Shown: piece by piece, positions 33,949 through 48,000 of the stretch
Position numbering within the stretch: position 1 is the first letter of the stretch
Layout: every line of letters starts with the position of its first letter
Source of the DNA: Larimichthys crocea
Lineage: Eukaryota; Chordata; Actinopteri; Sciaenidae
Assembly: GCF_000972845.2 (NCBI RefSeq)
Contig: NC_040018.1
Location: forward strand, 8,962,140-9,026,139
Length of the DNA: 64,000 nt
Reading direction: 5' to 3'
The notes under the pieces: generated by a model
Databases searched by the model: none
What the model was told of the DNA's origin: nothing
What the model saw: the letters and a program-made list of their open reading frames with translations, nothing else
Program-made: the position numbers and the translations under genes

Positions 33949-36900
33949 CTGGAGAAGGAAGAGTTTAGGAAGAAAGAGTGTGCTTAGGAGACACAGAACA
34001 ATTAAGTGATGTGTGTCCAGTGGATTTGATAGAAAAAGTAAGAAACTTCAGCACAATCTTAAATACACAAATGATTATTATTATGTCCACTGCACTCTTC
34101 TCAGTCTGGAAACACATTTAAGCCACATTTGCCAGCTCATGCATATACAATAATTTAAGGGTTATTCCTGTTCAGTTAAGGAGATAAGTTTATATGACAG
34201 CAAACATACTGTGCAAATACTGTTGCTGCTAAAAAACATAATTCAAAATTTCTTTGGAATTCAATGTCAGGCTAGATAAACTTGAACCTTTGAATGATCT
34301 GAATGTCAGATATACTTTGACGAAAAAAATCCATCCAAAGCCAGAGCTGAAGCTCTAAATTCAGTTTGACAATTCTTGTTTACGTGTCCCAAATTTTTCA
34401 ACTCACTATTTGTATAAATAAATTACTTAGCATTGTGCCTCACATCCATCTGTCCTTATCTAATTTATTTGTTCTACCAGCACCAATACTTAAAACAAAG
34501 AGGTTTTTCAGGGTGCTGATTGTTGTAAATGGTCCTGCATGTTCAGGTTTGGTCCCTGACCATTCCCTGCTTTCTGAAACTAAGAGATATAATCCTAAAA
34601 TTAGATGAACATTGCCTGGGAAAAAAAGACCAAATTCTCGATCATTTATCTCTATTTTCACGTCTGAATGGTTCTGCAAAAGCACTTTGGCATTAGGACT
34701 AGAATGTACCGGGATGGTTTCTGGGCAACACCAAATGCAGAGAGCATATTTCTCCAGTTCTGGCTGCACTGCTTTTGACTTCCATTGCACTTTAGAATTC
34801 AATTCAGGGTCCCGTTAATAACATTTAAAGCCCTTCGTGGTTTGGATTCCTCATACATTTCTGATCTTTTTAACCCCATATTCTGTAACCCTACTCTTCA
34901 GATGTGATGACAGAAAGCTTTTATAAGTTCCACAGTCTGGCTCAAAACAAGGGAGATTGTTCCTTGCTCTAATTCAGTGGAACAGCCTTCATCCTAGCAT
35001 TAGGTCAGTCACAAACAAGGCTTCTTGTACTTGTAATCTTGTAAGATTTGATTTTTTTAGTTGATGTATTTATTTTTTTTGAAATGATATTGTCTCCTCA
35101 CCCCTACTACTATAAATGAAACACACGTAAGAACACAATGAAGCCCCATCTAGCATCAAGTATGTGCAAGCATTCATTCCTAGTTTTACTGTAGTTTTCA
35201 ACATTATCCAAACTGTGTTTAATGTGATTGAAAAGGATCCTTTTTAGCACTTAAACATGCAGTATGTGGCATTTATACATGTCCTATAGCCCTGAGAACT
35301 AACAGTTCTATGATTTTTGCTGTGGTGGTTGTTTTTCCAAGCCCTGTTGGTGTCAAGCGGAAGGTCAAAACTTGCATTAGGCCAATCAATAATGGACACA
35401 AAATGTGTAAAACTGGTTTCCTTGAACCATAATGTGAGGAGAGAAAAGAGTAGAATACAAGCTACTGAGAGATAAAACAGGTAGCACCAAGAACCAGTGA
35501 GACAGAACATGAACTCTCAAGCTTGACTGAATAGCAGAAGCCAAATTTTAACATAGCTGATTTAAGGCCAAAACCATTACAGAAATGACTTCAATAGTGC
35601 AACACATTAAATCTAATGCTGCTTCATGTGCCATTTTTCCTACTCTTTCTTCTCAGCAAATGTCTTAATCTATGAATTAAAAATGGGGCCTTAAATCCAT
35701 TACAGCCCTCACTCTCTCCCTCAGCCACACTGCCTCTGGAGGAGTCAGAGAGCTGCCTTATTAAGACAGATAAGGGAGATCAGGAGGGAGCAAAAAGAGC
35801 AGAAGGGGAAGTTAGGAGAGGGACAGAGAGGCAAGAGGGAGAGGGTCTGTGCGAATTAATTATTTCTCACTGGATTAAGACCAATTTGATGGAATAGGGT
35901 GTGTGCGTGTGTGTGCGTGCGCATATTGCAAGGGGATTAAATGTCAGGGAGTATGGGGGATGTGGGGGTAGGCAGTTATTTCCAGGAGCAAGGTCAGGGG
36001 CTACCGATCACAAGCATATTTAACAGTGATGATGGCAATTTAAGCCTAGTTACCAGGGTCTAAGCATTAACTGAGAGTGAGTGGCACCAGAATAATCAGA
36101 AGCCCCATGAGACATGACAGAGGATGATAGAGATACTGATATTCCTGGACAAAGATAAGAGATAAAGAGTTATACTCTGGGTCATCTTCTTCAGAGGTGG
36201 GACAGTGGGGTTAAAGCATATAAGTTGCACTCTTGGACTCATCACAGTCACACCAGCTGGTGAAATGATTTGGATTTGTCTAGCTTTGGAATCCAAATAG
36301 AAAATCACTTTGCAACAGGACTTAGAGAAAGCTGTGATACGACTAAACCGTCTGTTCTTCCCAAATGTTCTTGATTTTGTGTCTCTCCAGGGTCTCGGAT
36401 GTTGTGAGAACTGTTGTGTTGTACAAGCAGTTTAGAAAGAGCGACACTCTCCACTGTTGAATAGTGAGGATCAGAATAAACAAAATGAGCATATATACAT
36501 CCAAATGTATAGCAGTGATTCCAAACACATTAGGTGATGATGCTGAAAACAGATAGTGTGTGTCAGTAGCATGTTCTGGGAATGCACTTTTGTAATATAT
36601 GAGCTGCTAGACCTTAACTGGACCATTGAGTCTTTGAATACGCATGGTGCCTGGTGATGCTCTTCACTTAAATTCCATTAAGCCCATTTTGTGAATTAAT
36701 GAAGCAAAATCTGTTGTATTCTTCCATTAGCTTATAGCTCAGCCATAAAAAAAAAAATGATACAAACACCCAATTTGTCCTCAGTTCCTGCAAGCTTAAA
36801 CAAACACACTGCTGGTCAATGTGCTGCAGTGAGTTTTATAACACAAAGCAACTATGGAATATCATTCAAAAAGGTGTCCTTGAAAACAGGGTTTTGTAAC

Positions 36901-37535
36901 TGTGACCTTAGTTTAGTAAACGTGTGTTTGTCATGTTTGTATCTGTACATTCTGTACAGCATACAGAGTACATACTGAGTGAACACTCTGCTGTGTCCCT
37001 GTGCGTGTGGACTGTTTTGTGAGTTGTCATTTAGTGCAAGACTGTATTCTCTACCTGTCAGGCAGAAAGCGTGTGTACACACACACACATGTTTACTGTG
37101 TGTTTGTGCGCAGTTCTGTTCAGCAAATTCAACTGGTAAGGTTGATAAATCTACAGCTGTTTGTACCTGTGTATGATATTTTTATTCCCTCACAAAACTT
37201 TTGTGTTTCCTCAAGGAAATCGGTCTTCACCCACAATACATCGTCTGCATCTTTGTATGACTCTTGTCTTTCTTCATATACACCTTTTTGAGTGTATGCT
37301 TTTACTTCTGTAAGAATTGTTTAATCTTACATCTCCGGATTAAATGGTTAATTAAGAGTTTATTCATCATAGCACGTGTGTAAACATGACATAAATTGAA
37401 TGCTTTACACAAGAACACAAGTGTTAGGGGGCAGTGAAAGATAGATTGGAGAAATGACAACATACTTCAACAGTTACATTTGAGGATTGTTAAAACAAAT
37501 TCAAGTAAAACCAAAAACAATGAAAGAAGGCTCAC
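33949..37535. other. Intron G-H (3.6 kb)
   Basis: Contains an L2-like LINE remnant (listed separately) and a short GT-rich tract near 35898-35922. The rest is AT-rich with no gene recognised; frames near 36757-37291 reflect GT/CA-rich sequence. Confidence 0.6.
34620..35060 (+). mobile_element. L2/Rex1-like LINE reverse transcriptase, degraded C-terminal part
   Basis: Across frames one reads REHISPVLAALLL and then LITFKALRGLDSSYISDLF, followed by a QKAFISSTVWLKTREI segment. This order is the carboxyl end of L2-type reverse transcriptases ('EHITPVLAALHWLPV..RI.FK.LLLTYKALHGLAPSYLSDL'). Several frameshifts and stops show it is a dead fragment. Related but weaker sequence may extend upstream to about 34360. 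Confidence 0.7.
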
Positions 37536-37785
37536 CTGTGACATTAATGTAGACCATGGTGAAGGCCGCCAACGGTACTGCAGCGACATTCTGAGCTCGT
37601 ACCCGCAGCATGAAGTTCCTGGTGGTCTCGTAGTCCAGGGGCTCTGCCACCAGGATGGAGGCTGAACCATCCTCTCGATTGGGGGTCAAGTAAAAGCGAA
37701 CAGGCATGTTCGTCTCCGGGACCATGCCGTCCTCCAAGTTGTACGTTACTCTGGGATCCCCAAGTGGGGAGGTGGCTTTAATGGT
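37536..37785 (-). CDS. Cadherin exon G
   Basis: 250 bases; acceptor AACAG, donor GTGAGC, phase 0 to phase 1. It reads TIKATSPLGDPRVTYNLEDG, then REDGSASILVAEPLDYETT and ends FTMVYINVT. It lacks the usual xxDxDxGxN segment; TSPLGDPR stands in its place, so calcium binding at this boundary may be weak. PLDYETTRNF is the central acidic motif. It joins DVNDNVPFF in exon H. Confidence 0.92.
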
Positions 37786-40700
37786 CTGTTTGGAACAAAG
37801 AAAAGGATTGAAGGAAAAATATAAATACAATTCACAAATTTTAGCCTGTAAACAACAAGAGTTGTTGTAGCTGATTTACAATAACACTACTAATGACAGC
37901 TACACTAACTGCCACAGAGTTGTCCTATTAGTTGTCTTACACAATTACTGAATAAAGAAATTAAAGAGAGAAATCTCCAGAGCAGATGAGTTTTTCCTGT
38001 GCCCACACTAACATACAGCCATACACTCTGTCATATGAACATGGACCAACACTTGTATATATAGTTTTCTCACTTTTAGAAGTTTTGTTACACGATCACT
38101 TTCTGGTTTAAGGAAAAGATGACAAACAATCCAAAATTTTAAAAACTGACAGCATGTTTCCAATTATCAATTTTGAGAGCTTGAAAAAGTGCCAAATGCC
38201 AGCAATGATCCTAAGGACGGGAGCGGAAACAAGGACAGCTGCTGCTGCACTTCAACTGAAGCGTGCAATCTAAATAGTGAAAAATGATCTGCCCAAATGG
38301 AAAAGTCTTTTACAGCCCATAATAATGAACACTAAAATATTAATGCAGTGAATCTCAAACACTACACAACAATCCACTAAAGTCCTGCGGAATACACTGT
38401 TCATTCTTCCTAAACTAATTAAGGAGAGGCTACTCAAAGCTGATGCCACACACACCCCAATTAAAATCAAGAATGCCATCTCGGACGTAATGCGGCTTGC
38501 ATATGGGTGACCTAGCTGTATCCTTTCAACCTGCAAAGCACACCAGCTACAATAATGAGACACCCTGTCAGGCACACAGAACTGGCAAACATGCCTGACT
38601 ACTGTATGTGCTGATTTAGGCCATAAAAACTCAAACTTTCCATGGTAGAGCTATTACAACCTACTGAGAGTAATTGTGTCTTTGCATAACAGTCAAATCA
38701 ACGCTGAACTGCTGTCTCGAATAATACACTGTAGCCTACTATAGGGACCACGCTCTCTCTCTTTTCTCCCCCGCTCTATTTGCAAACACATTTACACGTT
38801 CACACACACACTCATGTAAAGTACCCATCTCTCTCTTTTGGTTTTAAATATTCATCAGCGACTTTAATGGACTTAATTGCTTTCAATAGATCCTTAGAAA
38901 ATACTGTAGATTAGTTGTGGCTTTGACCTGAAATACAATTGATAGGCTGCATCATAATTACACAAATAATGAAGCGTCATTAATGGAATTAATAATGTCC
39001 GCATATGTGGCTAAACCTAAACCTGTGGTCCCCCACCATTTCACAGGTTTGTTATATAGTAACACTCTTTCATCGCTTACCATTGATTAATGATAACTTA
39101 ACAGCCTGACACACTTGTAATAAGAAACTTTGGGTAGTGTTAGACAAAATAGATTGTTGTTACTCCTCTCCTAGGAAAAGCCATTTATTGCTGATATTTG
39201 ATAGGGGATGGTAGAGAGGGACAGGGACGACCATCTCTCGCCAAAAATGAGCTGGTGATTTTGCAGTACTGTATCTGTTTTAGCTGGACACCAGGATATC
39301 AAATATTGTTATTTTCATTTTGAATGAACACAGGCAGAAATGTTGGTATCAATTTAATTTAATAAGTATTCAATTAATTTAAAAAAGCAGTTTATTTTTG
39401 GTTTATTTGTTGCTACTTGGCAAGAGACACTCATTTTTATATCTCTCCCCCTCCCTTCGTTCAACATAGACTCTTCTCTTGTTGCCAAACTGTTTAAACA
39501 TGGACTCATCAGTCCACAACACTTTATACCAATCTTCCTTTGTCCATTCTTGTGTTCTTTTTGCAAAATATCAGGCGTTTCACTCTATGTTTCTCGTTCA
39601 GTAATGGTTTCTTTGCTGCTATTCTGCCAACAGGTTCCTTCTTCACCCAGTTTCCGACACACAGTTCTTGAAGATGCTGTTGCACAATTAGTCATTGTGG
39701 CATTGATTTCGTCGCGCAGTTCTCGTGAGGTCGTTCTTCGGTCCCTAAGACTGAGAATTTTGAGATGCTTCACTTGTCTGTCTGAAAGTATCTTTTTTTC
39801 TACCTCTCCCCTTTCGGTTCTTATGTGAATTGGTGGCATCATGGTGGTCTAATGGGTACTTTACAGTTCTTGGATTGCATCTCTAACCCTTTATGTGGCG
39901 GTAACTCCAGCCAGCATTGAAACGGGCCTTTATTCAAACCCATGGCCCATGTTCAAAGAGCAACATGTGCTTCAAGACTACTTCTAGAGGCTTTGAGTTG
40001 ATACCAATTGGTATCAAAACCCTGATGATCACTTAATGAGCAGAATAGGCCTTGTACATTTAAAAGAATCACACAGCTGTGTCCTAACACTCTTGCATCG
40101 CCATCAATTTAACCATGATCACACCTGACAATGATGACACAAGTAATTAGGCTCTTTTTGTAAAGGAACATGATTGTGTGACACTTCTTTTTGTAAAGAA
40201 AAGAAAATGGCTCTATTCTGTAGTTTACAGAGCACTGATGATTTTGTAGATATTTAATTTGTTTTACGGGTGTTTTGATGGCCAATTCAACAAAAACAAC
40301 CGAAACCTCTTAAACATGCCAAGTGTCCTGATAATTCTGGCCACCACTATACAGTATACACATTTTTTAAAGTAATAGTGGAAAATGAATAAGCATGTAA
40401 ACTGTGGCCAGCAGGTCTTATAAATAATTATTTCACCTTGAATGAAAATGTTTTCGCGAAGCAGAAAAATGCAAGTGTGCGTGTGTCTTTTTTTACTTAC
40501 ACTTGTGTGTACATGTGTCATTTTGTTTGGATTCTGAGTGCTTGAAAGCATTTTACTGGAAGAGTGCCGGCTACAGTGTGTGTGTGTTTTAGTAGTACCT
40601 TGTTTAGGTGTGCATGTGGGTGCTTACTGCTGCACTGTAATTGCACTACAACTGTATTTCTGATCTATTACTGTTATTTTGTCTATATGTATTTAATTTA

Positions 40701-41142
40701 GTCCTTTTTTTCAGCTAATTTTATTCCATTTTAATTCATTTTATTTTTATTGTTTCTAAAATTTTGCTCTAGTGCATTTCCTTGCCTCATGTGAAGCACT
40801 TTCTTTTCTTTTAACCTTTATTGATTTTGGGAAGTTTCACTGAGAGCCAAACTGGCTTTTGCAGTTGTGGACACCTCAGTGGTCGTAATGAAGGAGGAGC
40901 AAGCATTGCTTTTTCATTTTCCTTGTCCAGATTCAACCTGCTGATCGGAGGACTGAACGAGCAACAAGTTTGCTACTCTACCCTTTAGGCAGCCACCACA
41001 CCCTTGTTTGTAAGATGCTGTATAAATCGACATGCCTTGTCTATTCTTAAGTGTTAAGATTGTACAAACACCCACAAAACCATGTGTGTTTGTGCATCTA
41101 CGTCTTTTGTGTGCCAACTGTCAAACCCCCACCCCAATGTAC
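37786..41142. other. Intron F-G (3.4 kb)
   Basis: Contains a degraded Tc1 transposon (listed separately). Otherwise AT-rich without recognised genes. Confidence 0.6.
39380..40349 (-). mobile_element. Degraded Tc1-like DNA transposon
   Basis: Minus-strand fragments show the Tc1 paired-like HTH (LSDRQVKHLKILSLRDRRTT, then SRELRDEINATMTN). Further on, shifted in frame, comes a catalytic-core start of the form 'KVLWTDES.FK.FGNKRRVYVERR'. The upstream end is an inverted-repeat-like TAGTGGTGGCCAGAATTATC at about 40330-40349. The other end is not recognisable and the second and third catalytic acids are lost, so it is a dead, 3'-truncated copy. Confidence 0.75.
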
Positions 41143-41310
41143 CACGATGGGTGTATCTCGGACAGTGTTTTCTGGTATGACCATGCTGTAGCTGTCTTTT
41201 TCCCACTGTGGAGGCTGGTTCTTCACATTGGTGATGGTGACGGACAGCTCCACTGAACTGCTTCTGTTCCCTCCGTCTGTTGCCACAATTTCCCTGGTGA
41301 TGTAGGTCCT
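41143..41310 (-). CDS. Cadherin exon F: degenerate linker
   Basis: 168 bases, phase 0 at both ends; acceptor CCACAG, donor GTACAT. It reads RTYITREIVATDGGNRSSSV, then VTITNVKNQPPQWEKDSYSM and IPENTVRDTPIV. The linker is NVKNQPPQW instead of DxNDNxPxF, losing the acidic residue that bridges calcium ions. ATDGGNRSS and PENTVRDT are otherwise standard. Such a calcium-poor boundary could be a flexible hinge. Confidence 0.92.
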
Positions 41311-43046
41311 CTGTGGCAGAGAATAGAAGAGAAGCTTCATTGCATGATCTTATGCTTCAGATTAGCGTGACAGAGTGATAATTATAGCTTCCTTTAAGAG
41401 TGATAAACACTGTGAATCTAGATCACACATTTCAGCAAGCAATCCATTTTCCACACTTCAGTGCAGGGAGAAATTGACTGTAGGCTGTATTCGGATAAAC
41501 ACAAACATACTTAAAGATAATTGTATTGATTGAGCAGACTTTTGTAACCCCTACAAGAGCAATTAGTTTTAGCCACTGCAATCAAGGGAAATGATCCGTT
41601 TTAGGAAGAAAAGAAAATAACTTAACCAAAAGCCCGTCAGTGTTGGTTAATTGGTGTATATTAGATAACAAAAACAAACCGATGACACAAGTTAACTTTC
41701 TCAATTTTGCTCACAGCCTTCTGCTTTATCCACCATGGTATGAAAGTTCTTCACAAATTCTACCGTTTTAAAGGTGTTTCATATTCACAAATGCCAAAAA
41801 ATACTTTTCTTAGAACTGGGTTTTCATGCTTGGCTCTATAAAGAAAAAAAATTGATTTTTAAGATTTTTTGGTTATGTAGTTTTCAAATTCAATCTTTGC
41901 TCTGAGCAATTAAGACAACTGAGATCTTCACACTGGCAAAGGCTGAAATAAACGTGTAGGCAGTGCCTGCTTGTGTATTATACTTTATGCAGTTGTACTC
42001 ATTAGTGGAAAAGTTTTGTATCTGGAAACATGGATATGTTCTAGTGAGCCATTCTCTCAGGCAAAAATACTGGCATGGTGCCAGCTGTGAGTGTAAGATG
42101 CAGGGTGCTGAGGATACAGACATGCATTCCTCTTGGCACTGGAAGATGGTGTGTTGTTGCTTTTTTGGGGCTTTTATAATTGTGGCACTCATCTGAGACA
42201 CAGACTTGTTTTGAGCAGACTATGTGGAAGTTTCCTCTATTGCTTGTTCATGTTCCCACCAAGATTGTTTCTCTTACTGCTAGTGAAGCAAGAGGTTAGA
42301 GGCAGTGGAGTGAGGAAAGTATCAACAATGTTATTTCTCCTGATGCCAAAGAAAAGGCTCCAGTGAAGACATTATCGCATATTCAGGCTGCCTGTGTGCT
42401 ACTGGCCACTGGACTTCTGCCCCCTGACTGTCAGCAATAAAATGCTAAAATGCAAATATACTTGCTTTTCTGGCCATCCACTGGAAGAAGTAGCATTGCT
42501 GGAAAGATTCATGATCTGGATTCAGTGGGCTCTGACTCCTAATGGTTTACACCCTCTTTTCCCCCAAGCTGATTGGGAGCATCTATATACAGTACATAGC
42601 TGAACTGTCCAATATTCAGCTTCTCCACCCATCAGACCTCTGCATCAAAACATCATTCAAGTGCATCCATGGCATAAGTATGAGTAGCTTGGGGATTAAG
42701 TCTCACTACAATATTCCAAACAGTGGAAACCTTTTCAAACATACCTTTATTAGATACAAATCAGACTGCCAGTTCCGATGTAACCTTGCCCATTGCATTT
42801 AAAGTGGTGAACAATCTCAAAAATGTCATTTTAGTTGCAATCTGAAATTCATTGCTTTTGTTCCATTTGCAGTGCTCCCCTCCCATAAGTGCGATTAGCC
42901 CTGAGGGCATCCAATCATCCCCATGAGATGAAGATTTGATAGGTTATTTGCATATTTGCTAAATTATAAACACAGCAGAATGTCCTATAAACATAAAATT
43001 AGAAGGCTGAATTTGCTATTATTGGTTTGTATATAGCAAAGTGTAC
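41311..43046. other. Intron E-F (1.7 kb), nothing recognised
   Basis: AT-rich intron. Plus-strand frames at 41963-42802 lack domain features and overlap one another; no transposon recognised. Confidence 0.55.
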
Positions 43047-43219
43047 CTGTGAAATGGGCTGGTTGACATACACCCAGCCTGTCAGAGGGTTGACCCTGAG
43101 GTACTCCGGCTGTTCACTGGACATGGAGTATGTGACGGCTGCATTGGTGCCAAAGTCATCATCGTGAGCTGCCACCCGCAAGAAACTAGTCCCAATCATT
43201 GTATCCTCACGAAGGAAGT
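43047..43219 (-). CDS. Cadherin exon E
   Basis: 173 bases; acceptor CACAG, donor GTACAC, phase 1 to phase 0. It reads YFLREDTMIGTSFLRVAAHD, then DDFGTNAAVTYSM and LTGWVYVNQPISQ. The AHDDDFGTNAAVTYS block is a textbook calcium-site strand. It joins RTYITREIVATD of exon F. Confidence 0.93.
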
Positions 43220-43697
43220 CTGTGACAGGAAAGACAAGAAGTGTGCTGTACGCCTCAGTGGTTCTGTGAGGTCTTTATCTGTAGTCTTTACTGTGTCAGT
43301 ACAGTGGGAGAACAAGCTCAATGCTTTGCAACTGAAGAAAATAAAAAACAAAACAGAAAAAGACACGAGCTAATGGAGAAACGTATTCACTAATTTGACA
43401 AAAAAATGTGACAAAAAGGAAAAAAATGTCAAATACACAAAACACTGAAGTATGTCAAACAAAACAACAGTGGAACTCAGTTATGAACAATACTGATATT
43501 AATAAATAGCTGATGCCAGTACCCTGTATATTTTTAATTATGCCATCATAATGTTACTAAAGAAACTGGATAGAAGATATTTCCTTCCTTTGCTTGTTTT
43601 AAGTCTTAAGTTTTATGTGTTTTTACACTGTTGGGTTTCAGTGTTGAGCTCTCTTAGTCACCATATTTCATTTACACCATTTACAACATGTACTTAC
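43220..43697. other. Intron D-E (478 bp), nothing recognised
   Basis: A-rich intronic sequence with no gene or repeat recognised. Confidence 0.65.
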
Positions 43698-43868
43698 ACT
43701 CGTATCGGATGTTCTCGAACTTGGGACTGTTGTCGTTCTGGTCCAGGATGAGGATGTTGAGCTGACAAATGCCAATCAGCGGGTCAGCTGCCTGGTCAGT
43801 GGCAGTCACCGTCACCGCATACTCCCGTTGGCGTTCGCGGTCAAATTTCCTCGCTGTCACAATTACTC
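43698..43868 (-). CDS. Cadherin exon D: linker DQNDNSPKF
   Basis: 171 bases; acceptor TCTAG, donor GTAAGT, phase 1 to phase 1. It reads VIVTARKFDRERQREYAVTV, then TATDQAADPLIGICQLNI and LDQNDNSPKFENIRYE. FDRERQREY and LDQNDNSPKF are the central and linker motifs of a standard repeat. It joins YFLREDT of exon E. Confidence 0.94.
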
Positions 43869-44928
43869 CTAGAGACAAAGAGATAACGCAGTTTGGTTTC
43901 GCGTCCCGGCTGCATTTGCAATTTAACACTAAAATGATTTTCTCTGTTTGCCTTAAAGCTAAACTTAAATATACTTTATTAATCCCGCAATGGGGAAATT
44001 CTTTTTACACTCTATTTTTATATGTTACATGCATTTTAACCCAGACACACACACAAAGACAGCAGAGAGGATGAGGAGCAGAACAGGAAAGAAAATTAGT
44101 CTTTTAAAAGTAGTTATCATCAAATCCAAAGAGAACTAAATTATCTCTTTTAGAAATGTAATGACATCTATAATTGGCATCTGCATGAAAAACATTAAAA
44201 ATACTGTTGATATGTTTTGTATCTACAGGAAGACACTGAGTTTCTTACACTTCAAATAACAGATAGATTTTTACTTCTACTTTCTAAAGTTTCACAAAAT
44301 CACTGACCAAACATACTGATCCATAAACCCTGGAGAACAAACATTATGTTGTGTTAAAAATACTACTACTAGAACAAAAAAAATCAGTTTTCAGCCCTGA
44401 ACATCAAGAGGTTCACAACTATTCATTCTGTCAATATTGTTCTGTTTACACATGCTGACCAGGACATTTCATGTCGATTTTTACTTTGACTTGTTTGTGG
44501 AATCATTGTTTTTTAAATCAGAATATACAAGAATGCATCAGAAACACTGAATGTGGAACAAAATTCTACTGAGTTGGTAGGTCATCCCTTTGCTGCATGT
44601 GTCAAAAAAATATGTAATAAATCAAATAAAATAATAATAAATAATAGTAATATTTATACTGTATCCACTAGGCTTTGAGTTGTGAATCTTTAGCAGCAAA
44701 ATAACAACTACCATTAATTTAATTGGCTGGTATTTAAAAAAAATAAACATCTTTAAAATGTAGACTCATAAAACATGCAAGCGCACTACATGCCTTGTTA
44801 CACTACACCAAGCATTTTATATTATAAAATAAACCTGCATAAGAATCCCCACTGGAATAAAAGTATGTGTACTCCTCTGTACTTGTATGTTTGTGCAAGT
44901 GAAGGTGAGTATGTGTGTGTTTCAGTAC
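43869..44928. other. Intron C-D (1.06 kb)
   Basis: AT-rich. Near its plus-strand left end it holds a short LINE/SINE tail-like motif, listed separately. Nothing else recognised. Confidence 0.6.
43970..44005 (+). repeat. LINE/SINE 3'-tail-like fragment
   Basis: ATACTTTATTAATCCCGCAA followed by TGGGGAAATTC matches the 'TTTATT.ATCCC...GGGGAAATT' tail that recurs in fish non-LTR elements and their SINEs. Only the tail is visible. Confidence 0.5.
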
Positions 44929-45097
44929 CGGTGTCTGGGTGTATACTGAATGCCGGCACAGTGGAGTCTTTGTGCATGAAGCCGTATGTGACCCTGCCAT
45001 TAGAGCCCTCGTCAGCATCCACAGCGTGAACCTGCAGAACAAATGTTCCCGCTGGCTGGTTCTCCAGGACTGACGTGCTCTCTCGGTACTGCTGACA
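44929..45097 (-). CDS. Cadherin exon C
   Basis: 169 bases; acceptor CTTCAG, donor GTACTG, phase 0 to phase 1. It reads CQQYRESTSVLENQPAGTFV, then HAVDADEGSNGRVTYGFM and FSIHPDTG. The VDADEGSNGRVTY block is the canonical calcium-site strand. The cysteine at the very start follows the FEK linker end of exon B, a position where CadN also has a cysteine in my recollection. Confidence 0.94.
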
Positions 45098-48000
45098 CTG
45101 AAGAGAATAAGACAGTGGGCAGAGAGGACAGGTGCGAGGAAGGGATCAGAAGATTGTGGCAATATAAGTATGAAGTAAGTGTGCTGATCTTTTGGTAACC
45201 AGTGTTTTGGTAAAAATGTGTCTCTCTTCTGAGCCAGAGAGCTTCATAATGGATTCACTCCATTGAAGGCAGCTAATTTTGAGTAAGATGCAAGATATAC
45301 CAATTACACACTTTCATCTACATTGTATGTCATTTACACTTGCCATGTAAAACAATCTAATGTCATGCCGTGTTTGTGATTTTATGACGACAGAATATTT
45401 TAGTGCACAATAAATTTATGCTCATACGGACAGAAAAATATGTATATGTGAGACAAAATAAACTGAATATAACACGAACATTTACACCTATAAAAGTTAC
45501 ACTGCATCCATTTAACACATGAGAGGATGAAATATATTCTGTGGGAGTTCATTTTTTTGTGTGGGAGTTCATAGTTATGTGTGAATATGCGCTCAAATCT
45601 TAAAAATCATCATGCATACTGAAAGAAAAGGCGCTTTGTCCAAACTGTGTTAACCTCACTATGTAACTGCCCCCAAACATCTGCCCTAGCTAAATATTAG
45701 TATATAGGTGTGGGATAGAAATTATTCAAATTACAGTGCAGTGGATTCAAGTGGAGCTGCACTGGTGTTATGTCTGAACAGGCGGTGGGTGAGCAGGCAA
45801 CATAAATTAACTTCTATATATATGGTTTTGTGAAATAAAAGGCTGAAAGACAGACGGCGAGCTGGACTTCTTGCTGTTGGGCAAGTAAGTAATATTCATA
45901 CGTAGTTGTTGACTAACTAGTTTCTGGTCATTATTAATATAGTCATAACAAATGCACATGTACAGACCCTTTCAATTGCTTTTGTATCAAGGGTGCCTGC
46001 TCAGACACCAAAGGGTTAAAACTGGTGAGAGGATATGCTGGACAAAAGATTCTGTATGTCTGGCTCTGAGATGTGAACTTCTGAGAGTAAAGTCTGTACC
46101 ACATAATTTACTTAACATGCTGTCTGAAGGTAATGTTGGTTTTCAGGACAGAAGAGTGATATATTGAATGGAAGTCGAAATTCAACCCTAGTCCCACTCT
46201 CCATTTAACGACATGTGGATTCTTGTAGTCATCAAAGATTAATTTAGCGCTTCTGGTGTGATGCAAGTTAGCTGCTACGTGTTTTGGTTCTCAAAGATTT
46301 TGTCAATCACTGAACTTGTCAGACACACAAAGACCTTTATTATCCTCATTTGAAAGCTGGCTGGGTTTCACTTACTCTCTCTAACCCACTTTCTCTCTCT
46401 CTCTGATCTCTCATCTTTCTCCCGCTTACTCCATCCCCACCATCTCTTTTCCTTTTTGTCCCGTCTCAATGGAATGTTGATGCTGATGTGCCACAGACAG
46501 CGGAGAGGAAGGAAACCCTCAGTACTGCTGTTTGATGCTATTCTTCAACATCTAATTAGTGATATGAACTTTAAGGAACTTTAATCACATGTCCCCTTGC
46601 TTCCTGTCTCTTCTCTGCCCTCCATTCTTCTATCATGCAACAATGCTTTACCTTTCCATCTCTATCTCTTCAAGCTTTTAATCTGCAGTTATCAGAAGGT
46701 TTTAATACCTTTTGCCTCCAGTGCTTCACATTTTGCTTTATGTACCAAATATGGTGAAGATATGCAGGTTGGCATGCAGGCATTCCCCTGTGCAAGTAAT
46801 GAGAATGGCCAAACAGAGTGCTTTGTGTTACAAATGCTTAGTCAATGTGAAACAAATTAGAATGTGTCAACCACACATTTTGTACTACACATAAACACAG
46901 AAAGATGCTGTGAATGCTGTGCCTTGTCACCAATTCTGTGATTTGCATGAACAAAATCTCGAAGGTGGAGGAGTGAAGCCTGTCTGGTTTGGTGACTTCA
47001 GGATTGCATGCCTGATATTTGCAATACAATGTATTTTTTTTGTTGTTGTTGCTGTGTAGCTGCTGGGATGACAGTCTGGAGTTTAGGTGTCTTGCTCATG
47101 AGAGTAAGAAGGAATGTGAGATTGATAGGTGGCTTATTTGGCAGCAATGTGCTAAAGACGAAGATGCATTTTAAGGATAAACTCTTGATATAAGATGATC
47201 TACATTCTTACCCTTACCTGTGGTCACGAGGTTTGGGTAAGGACATTGATGACGACGTTTTGTATGACCAATATTACATTTGCTTGAAAAAAAAAATCAG
47301 CAGATTGCATCAGTGCATCCCTACAAATCTGCTGCCTTGCATTGTAGGATGTTTATTGGATGCTTATTTCTGTCCATGTTTTCCCTGTGTATAGTATTTA
47401 AAAGTCTAGTCAGGCATGAAGTGAGAGATGAACTTTTCTATGTAGTCTTTTTTCCTACACATTATATTATAAATGCCCAACCTGGGTATTCTGTAATAGT
47501 ACAAATATATGTATTTGCATAACCTAAATAAGAGTGGGTCACACGGGTATTAATGGCTAATAAATAAATGTATCAATGCCTATGTGTTTGTAATCTGCCA
47601 CAGGGAAATCTGGCTATATCCAAGAGATCTGACCTATCTGTATCTGTACGTCTCTGTGTGTCTCTCTCTTGGTCCACTGAACCATCCCAGAGTTGCAGAG
47701 AGGCTCCAGTACATTAGGAGCTTGGGCATCAAAACAAGATAAAAGGATCTGCTTCAGTGTCCTGCTGCTGGCTGCTAGCTCTAGTGGAAACACCAGCTAA
47801 CCTCAGACGTCTTTACTAACCGACAAACTCGACACACTTTCTCTGGCACGCCGCCTCTTTCTTTGTCAGTTCATACATTTGTATATGCTTTGTTTGTCGA
47901 TTTCTCTTGACTTTTTTTCATGTTTCCAAAATTCTCTCTTTGACTTAGAAAAGGCATGGTGAGTGGGGGGGATTGAAGGTTTGCTTTTCCGTTGTAATCA